Source of the DNA: Lentisphaeria bacterium | GTDB taxonomy: Bacteria > Verrucomicrobiota > Lentisphaeria > Victivallales > UBA1829 | Length of the DNA: 12,213 nucleotides | Direction: 5' to 3' | Assembly: GCA_019408975.1 (NCBI GenBank) | Contig: DXVA01000116.1 | Coordinates: forward strand, 1 to 12,213 | Part shown: piece by piece, positions 8,190-12,213 of the stretch | Position numbering within the stretch: position 1 is the stretch's first letter | Layout of the letters: the number at the start of each line of letters is the position of its first letter | Made by a program: the position numbers and the translations under genes | Notes under the pieces: model-generated | Seen by the model: only the letters and a program-made list of their open reading frames with translations | Database searches by the model: none | What the model was told of the DNA's origin: nothing

Positions 8190-8341
8190 ATTCAGTTCTT
8201 CATTTCATCCACGCCGTGACGTCGGCTTTTTGGATGCATTGGAGATAATCCGGTTCTGCGCATTGCTGCGCGCCGCAAAAGAACGGGATTTTATCGAATT
8301 CAATTGCGGACGGGGAGAATTGCGAGGCTGCTGCGGAGGCT
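8190..8341. other. Gap between convergent operons, no gene seen
   Basis: This 152-base stretch lies between the terminator and the STAS gene stop. It holds one short inverted repeat, GCGCA (8258-8262) and TGCGC (8267-8271) with a four-base loop, and no T run beside it. I find no convincing reading frame, tRNA or promoter. It would be the 3' untranslated part of the alaS-STAS message if transcription ends at the hairpin at 8158-8180. Confidence 0.5.
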
Positions 8342-8842
8342 TCATGATTTCTTATCGTTCAGTTTGTCAAGGTCTTTTTGAACGTAATCAACCACCTTCT
8401 CAAACTTCTTGACGTTTTCCTCATCGACATCCATCAGGGTCTTGTGCGCATCAAGCACCGTCTGGGCATTGACAATCTTATCCGCGGCACCGTTCGCGGC
8501 GTCCGCCTGGACATCAAGCGACACCGCCCCCTCCGCGAAATGGAACAGCTTTTTCAAGCCAAGTCCGAACAAAAGAGATTTATTCAGTTCACCGGCATTG
8601 AAAATCGTCATAACCGCATCAATTTTTTTAGAGCGAAGCCCCAGCATGGCAAGAATCCCCATGAAAGTACTGTCCATTCCGGTACATGCGGAAAGATCCA
8701 CGTCAACTCTCTTGAAGACGACACTTTCCAAGTCCTTTGCCAGACTGCGCAACGGCGGCGCACACTCAAATGTAGCACGTCCGTTTACCTTGATGCTGTA
8801 AACACCGTCATTGCTGGCGATCAGAACCTCTGCATTTTTCAT
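8342..8842 (-). CDS. STAS-domain protein (anti-anti-sigma-factor-like)
   Basis: This is a 166-residue protein. Residues about 4-110 fit a STAS domain: a GRATFECAPPL strand-loop, then DVDLSACTGMDSTFMGILAML at 47-67, which contains the Asp57-Ser58 position where SpoIIAA/RsbV-type proteins are phosphorylated, then a second alpha/beta unit (VMTIFNAGELNKSLLFGLG). In that family the unphosphorylated protein binds an anti-sigma kinase and frees a sigma factor. A C-terminal extension of some 55 residues (112-166) is predicted to be helical and highly charged, beyond the usual ~110-residue length. AGAGGGAAGG (8849-8858) lies 6 bases before the ATG and is a strong ribosome-binding site, which fixes the start. 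The gene follows alaS by 23 bases on the same strand. No kinase, phosphatase or sigma gene is in view, so the partner and pathway are unknown. Confidence 0.88.
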   Translation of the reverse strand: MKNAEVLIASNDGVYSIKVNGRATFECAPPLRSLAKDLESVVFKRVDVDLSACTGMDSTFMGILAMLGLRSKKIDAVMTIFNAGELNKSLLFGLGLKKLFHFAEGAVSLDVQADAANGAADKIVNAQTVLDAHKTLMDVDEENVKKFEKVVDYVQKDLDKLNDKKS

Positions 8843-8865
8843 TGTGTACCTTCCCTCTTGCTTGA

Positions 8866-10647
8866 TTATTTGCCGATTACAGCCTTGATGCGCCTGACGC
8901 CGCGGCTGGAACTTTCCTCTTTCACAATCTTGAAGTGCTCAAGGTCGCCTGTATTTGCCGCATGGGGGCCTCCGCAGATTTCCTTGCTGAATCCGCCCAT
9001 TGTATATACGCGGACTTTCTCCCCGTATTTATCGCCGAAAAGACCGATGGCGCCCTGCGCCTTTGCCTCTTCCACGCCCATTTCCTCGCAGACAACCGGT
9101 GCTTTCGCCTCAATCGCTTCATTTACAAGCTTTTCAACTTCTGCAATCTGCTCCGGCGTCATCTTGTCCGGATGCGAAAAGTCAAAACGCAGACGTTCCG
9201 CATTGATGTTGGAACCCTTCTGAGCCACATGTGTTCCCAGAACTTTTCTCAAAGCGGCATGAAGCAGATGCGTTGCGGTATGAAGTTTCGCGGATTCTTC
9301 GGAATGATCGGCAAGCCCGCCCTTGAACTTCTGTTCGGCGCCTTTTCTCGAAAGCTCCTGATGCTTTGCATAAGCATCTTCATAACCTTTCAAATCGACT
9401 TTGAATCCCTTTTCCTGCGCCATTTCAACGGTCAGTTCAATCGGGAAACCGAAAGTTTCATAAAGATAAAAAGCGTTCTTTCCGCTGACGACTTTGTTCT
9501 GGATATGCGCGGGAACGCGGGCAATCAGTTTTTCAAATTCCGCAGTCCCCTTCTCAAGCGCCTGCTGGAACTGTTCCTCCTCGCGGGTGAACTCCTCCAG
9601 AATCTGCCTGGAATTGGCTTCCAGTTCAGGATAGAACTCCTTGTAGTCACGAATCACAACTTCCGCCAGTTTTGCCGTAAACAATCCGTTCACGCCGAGC
9701 TTGCGCGCTTCGCGGATCATTCTGCGGATCAGACGGCGCAGGACATAAGCCTGATCGACTTTGCCGGGAGTAATGCCGTCCGCCATGATAAATGTCGCCG
9801 CACGCGCATGTTCCACGACAATGCGCTCGGAACGGCTTCTTTCTTCACCGTCCTGATGCGCCACGCCGCGAAGCAGGTCCAGTTCCGCAAACAGCGGAGC
9901 GAAAAGTTCCGTCTCGTAACAGCTCTTTTTCCCCTGAAGGATCGCCGTCACACGTTCAACGCCCATGCCGGTATCCACATTCTTCTGCGCGAGAGGTTCA
10001 AATTTGCCGTCGGCTGTTTTGTTATACTGCATGAAAACGTCATTCCAGATTTCAACCCACAGTTTATTCCTGGGGTCGAAGGTCTCGGGAGCCGGAAGCG
10101 GCCCGGTCCAGTAGAACATCTCCGTATCGGGACCGCAGGGGCCGGTCTGTCCGGCGGGCCCCCACCAGTTATCCTCTTTCGCACACTTTGCGATCCGTTT
10201 CTCCGGAATGCCGAGAGAACGCCACTGATTGAACGCCTCCTCGTCAAACGGCGCGTTTTCATCACCTGCAAACACCGTCACAGCCAGCATTTCCACCGGG
10301 ATACCAAGATACTCTTTCGAGGTCAGAAACTCAAAACTGAATTCAATCGCCTCTTTCTTGAAATAATCTCCGAGCGACCAGTTGCCCAGCATTTCAAAAA
10401 ATGTGAGATGCACAGGATCGCCGACTTCGTCAATATCACCGGTCCGAATGCATTTCTGCACATCGGTAAGGCGCGTTCCCTGGGGATGTTTGCCGCCGAG
10501 CAGATAAGGAACCAGCGGATGCATTCCGGCAGTGGTGAAAAGAACGGTGGGATCGTTGTCGGGAATAAGGGAGGCACTCTTGATGACGGAGTGACCTTTG
10601 CTCTGGAAAAAGCCCAGGTATTTTTTTCTTAGATCATACGCTTTCAT
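8866..10647 (-). CDS. alaS: Alanyl-tRNA synthetase, compact form
   Basis: The enzyme attaches alanine to tRNA-Ala in the cytoplasm. Class II catalytic landmarks are present: the N-terminal SKGHSVIKSASLIPDNDPTVLF segment starting at 16, HPQGTRLTDVQKCIR (54-68), motif 2 with FFEMLGNWSLGDYF (83-96), GPCGPDTEMF (169-178), and motif 3 GMGVERV (227-233). A helical tRNA-recognition domain follows (about 240-435). The editing (SAD) domain keeps all four zinc ligands: His456, His460 (HTATH), Cys558 and His562 (CGGPH). The protein stops at GVRRIKAVIGK, where E. coli AlaRS continues with a linker and the C-Ala domain. About 100 residues of beta-barrel before HTATH are also missing compared with E. coli. 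At 593 residues it resembles, from memory, the compact AlaRS of Borrelia (about 594). The ATG at 10647 has no clear Shine-Dalgarno sequence, but it begins the conserved N-terminus. Confidence 0.96.
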   Translation of the reverse strand: MKAYDLRKKYLGFFQSKGHSVIKSASLIPDNDPTVLFTTAGMHPLVPYLLGGKHPQGTRLTDVQKCIRTGDIDEVGDPVHLTFFEMLGNWSLGDYFKKEAIEFSFEFLTSKEYLGIPVEMLAVTVFAGDENAPFDEEAFNQWRSLGIPEKRIAKCAKEDNWWGPAGQTGPCGPDTEMFYWTGPLPAPETFDPRNKLWVEIWNDVFMQYNKTADGKFEPLAQKNVDTGMGVERVTAILQGKKSCYETELFAPLFAELDLLRGVAHQDGEERSRSERIVVEHARAATFIMADGITPGKVDQAYVLRRLIRRMIREARKLGVNGLFTAKLAEVVIRDYKEFYPELEANSRQILEEFTREEEQFQQALEKGTAEFEKLIARVPAHIQNKVVSGKNAFYLYETFGFPIELTVEMAQEKGFKVDLKGYEDAYAKHQELSRKGAEQKFKGGLADHSEESAKLHTATHLLHAALRKVLGTHVAQKGSNINAERLRFDFSHPDKMTPEQIAEVEKLVNEAIEAKAPVVCEEMGVEEAKAQGAIGLFGDKYGEKVRVYTMGGFSKEICGGPHAANTGDLEHFKIVKEESSSRGVRRIKAVIGK

Positions 10648-10683
10648 TTGTCTGAATCTTTATTTAATGAGTCTGAAATTTAG

Positions 10684-10700
10684 TATTATTTCAAATAATA
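10684..10700. repeat. Perfect 17-bp palindrome at the alaS promoter
   Basis: TATTATTT (10684-10691) and AAATAATA (10693-10700) are exact reverse complements around a single central C. The palindrome overlaps the proposed alaS -10 box and start point, a typical place for an operator. The sequence is AT-rich, so a chance palindrome is possible. Confidence 0.45.
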
Positions 10701-10725
10701 TAGTCCCTGTTCCGGCAATATACAA
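10697..10725 (-). promoter_or_regulatory. Candidate sigma-70-type promoter of alaS
   Basis: Read on the minus strand, TTGTAT (10725-10720) and TATATT (10702-10697) are separated by 17 bases. The -10 box matches 5 of 6 consensus positions and the -35 box 3 of 6. Transcription would start near 10690, giving a leader of about 43 bases before the alaS ATG. This is a pattern match only. Confidence 0.45.
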
Positions 10726-10867
10726 TACAAAGAGCCGTAAATTCACTCAAAAACCGGGGATTCCATCGGCGCCGGGGAGAAAACAGGAAAAATATCGAAA
10801 ATGGACTTGCCTATTTTCATTCCCGGAGTTAAGTTGTATTTCCGAAACCATCTGGAAGGAGCTTTGA

Positions 10868-11350
10868 ATGTTTCGTTTTGCCTGTTTTATTCTATTCATT
10901 CCCGCACTTGTACTGCTGACCTCATGCATGGGATGGTTCGAGAGCGCCCCGGAACCGCTGACACCGCCGTTTGAAGAAACAGTTTCCGCACAATCCGTCA
11001 AGTTCGGCGCCGGGCCTGTCAAGGACACCGATGCAGTCAACATGATGATCACCTCCCTGACCATGACTCTGGTTTCACGGGGAGAGGGAGCCATTTCCTT
11101 CGCAATCACAGGCGAATCCAATGCGAAAAAACTGGCGTTCCGCGTTATGCAGAAGATGGTGGATCAGAAACTTGCCGACTATGCGGTTTCAGAGCCGCAA
11201 TATATCGTCGGCTCTTTTGTCAATGAGGATCTGGAGTGGACATTGCGCATAGTCAAAGCAAATTCCGGTCAACGCCTCTTTTCAAAAATGATTCCGCTCC
11301 GGAAGAAAGAAAACTTCGGCAGGAACACACCCGCCGCCGTTCAGCAGTGA
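10868..11350 (+). CDS. Small predicted lipoprotein of unknown function
   Basis: This is a 160-residue protein. Residues 1-19 form a lipoprotein signal peptide ending in the lipobox LTSC, so Cys20 should be lipidated. The next residue is Met, not Asp, which would favour the outer membrane under the E. coli sorting rule. The mature part has a Pro/Glu-rich linker (about 24-38), then a compact domain with a VNMMITSLTMTLVSRG helix, a basic helix at 85-102 (NAKKLAFRVMQKMVDQKL), and beta-like strands (YIVGSFV, EWTLRIVK). That order loosely recalls LpoB/CsgG-type lipoproteins (ANxxxxxL, then helix, then TGxxxx strands), but I cannot confirm the family. GGAAGGAG (10854-10861) lies 6 bases before the ATG and fixes the start. 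The gene is divergent from alaS, with 220 bases between. A weak promoter match for it (TTGCCT at 10807, TAAGTT at 10830) is not convincing. Confidence 0.8.
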   Translation: MFRFACFILFIPALVLLTSCMGWFESAPEPLTPPFEETVSAQSVKFGAGPVKDTDAVNMMITSLTMTLVSRGEGAISFAITGESNAKKLAFRVMQKMVDQKLADYAVSEPQYIVGSFVNEDLEWTLRIVKANSGQRLFSKMIPLRKKENFGRNTPAAVQQ

Positions 11351-12213
11351 GGATTTCTCAGGCTTCCGGCCAGTCTGCCGGAGGAAAATGCCCACTGCAT
11401 GTTGTAACCGCCGCAGGGCCCGGCAAGATCCAGAATCTCGCCGGCAAAGTAAAGCCCTTTCACAAGCCGGCTCTCCAGCGTCGCCGGATGAATCTCCTTC
11501 AGGGAAACTCCTCCGCGCATCGCCATAGCCTTGCCCAGCGGGCCCGCCCCGTAAACGGTCAGCGGCAAAGCCGTCAGATTGTCAAGCAGGGTGTCGCGCT
11601 GAACCGCTGAAAGATTGCACGCTTTCACCTCATAACACTCGGAAAGATCGCAGATCATATCCGCCACGGAACGGACAATATGCCGCGCAAGATGCGAACG
11701 GATCAGCTTCCAGCCATCCTCGCGTCTCCAGCGCTCAAGCTCCACAGCCCAATCTTCCCTGCCCCATTCCGGACGGACACAGAGGAACAGTTCCGAATCG
11801 CCGTTTTCGGCACAGAGTGCGGCGGCGTCTCCGGCAAGATCAAGCGCGGAAAAACCGGAAAGTCCCTCATGGGTGAAAAGCAGGCTCCCGACTGTTTCAG
11901 CCACACGATGCTTTCCCGTCTTCATAAAGAGCCGCACACGTTCCAGACTGACTCCGGCAAGGGATTTGACCCAATCCTCGCGAATCAGAAGCGGAGCAAC
12001 CGCGGGAAGCGGTTTTACAACAGAGTGCCCGAGCATCTCCGCAAGCTTCAGTCCGGCGGCGCTGCCAAGCCCTTTCCATGCCGTGCCGCCTGCCGCAAGA
12101 ATCACTCTTTCAAAGGGGATTGCAATCCCGTTGACGCGGATTCCGGAAACAACGCCGTTTTCCGTCAGTATCTCCGAAACTTCGGATGATGTCTTGACGA
12201 CAGCGTGTGATGC
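11341..12213 (-). CDS. BaiN/HI0933-family FAD-dependent oxidoreductase, 5' end outside window
   Basis: The frame is open from the right edge to a TGA at 11343-11341, giving 290 visible C-terminal residues. A GTG at 12105 is internal, because conserved sequence (GVVSGIRVNG, then FERVILAAGG) continues upstream of it. Family marks in order are VILAAGGTAW, SLLFTHEGLSGFSALDL, MRGGVSLKEIHPATLESRLVKG, and the C-terminal FAD-contacting region at visible residues 253-285 (GLYFAGEILDLAGPCGGYN, then QWAFSSG). Members are flavoproteins of about 400 residues. A few (BaiN in bile-acid-transforming clostridia) have been linked to reduction reactions, but most have no known substrate. The N-terminal Rossmann FAD motif would lie outside the window. 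The stop lies inside the last 10 bases of the convergent lipoprotein gene. The family is clear; the physiological reaction is not. Confidence 0.92.
   Translation of the reverse strand, partial: ASHAVVKTSSEVSEILTENGVVSGIRVNGIAIPFERVILAAGGTAWKGLGSAAGLKLAEMLGHSVVKPLPAVAPLLIREDWVKSLAGVSLERVRLFMKTGKHRVAETVGSLLFTHEGLSGFSALDLAGDAAALCAENGDSELFLCVRPEWGREDWAVELERWRREDGWKLIRSHLARHIVRSVADMICDLSECYEVKACNLSAVQRDTLLDNLTALPLTVYGAGPLGKAMAMRGGVSLKEIHPATLESRLVKGLYFAGEILDLAGPCGGYNMQWAFSSGRLAGSLRNPHC

Noticed and set aside
8258..8271. Short inverted repeat GCGCA/TGCGC as a possible second terminator
   Set aside because: Only a 5-bp stem and no adjacent T run on either strand; the hairpin at 8158-8180 is a far better terminator.
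8230..8412. A 60-codon plus-strand frame between the convergent operons
   Set aside because: No ribosome-binding site, unnatural composition, and it runs into the STAS gene on the other strand.
8935..10632. A 565-codon open frame on the plus strand, antisense to almost all of alaS
   Set aside because: It has no recognisable domain and no ribosome-binding site. It mirrors a gene with unmistakable AlaRS motifs on the other strand; codon bias of alaS explains the missing stops.
10754..10777. Direct repeat CCGGGGA upstream of the lipoprotein gene as an operator
   Set aside because: Only two copies of a 7-base word, 18 bases apart and not placed against a convincing promoter; chance is likely.
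1..12213. Frequent TCCGGA/TTCCGG words across the window as a possible uptake or restriction signal
   Set aside because: They occur mostly inside genes in positions explained by preferred Pro, Gly, Glu and Ser codons; no strand or spacing pattern was seen.

Overview
The window looks like chromosomal core or housekeeping DNA of a Gram-negative-type bacterium. My best guess is the Lentisphaerota/Verrucomicrobiota side of the PVC group. I base this on remembered similarity of the STAS protein, the SPFH pair next to a metal ATPase, and the motif-rich TPR protein; no search was possible, so the placement is tentative. Base composition and codon use look uniform. I see no insertion sequence, phage gene, CRISPR array, tRNA or rRNA.

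Region 1 (1-8132, plus strand) is a tight run of six genes with gaps of -1 to 24 bases, almost certainly one operon that begins left of the window. In order it encodes an HflC-like SPFH protein (5' end cut off by the window), an HflK-like SPFH protein, a P1B-type heavy-metal ATPase with a His/Cys-rich tail instead of an HMA domain, an ABC-2-type ATPase with a long charged C-terminal tail, its permease with a large predicted extracytoplasmic loop, and a membrane-anchored helical-repeat (TPR-like) protein. All six point to the inner membrane. Together they look like a membrane module combining a scaffold, metal export, ABC export and a peripheral repeat protein. The operon ends at a strong intrinsic terminator (8158-8189) that can also serve the opposite strand.

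Region 2 (8342-10725, minus strand) is a two-gene unit: alaS, encoding an unusually compact 593-residue alanyl-tRNA synthetase, followed 23 bases later by a STAS-domain (anti-anti-sigma-like) protein. A plausible promoter and a perfect 17-bp palindrome overlapping its -10 box lie upstream of alaS.

Region 3 (10868-12213) holds a small lipoprotein gene on the plus strand, divergent from alaS. It converges on a BaiN/HI0933-type flavoprotein gene on the minus strand that is cut by the right edge. These two coding regions overlap by 10 bases at their 3' ends.

The best candidates for something undescribed are the six-gene membrane operon as a unit and the odd metal-site residues of its P-type ATPase. 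The compact AlaRS with a possible operator is the next most interesting item.
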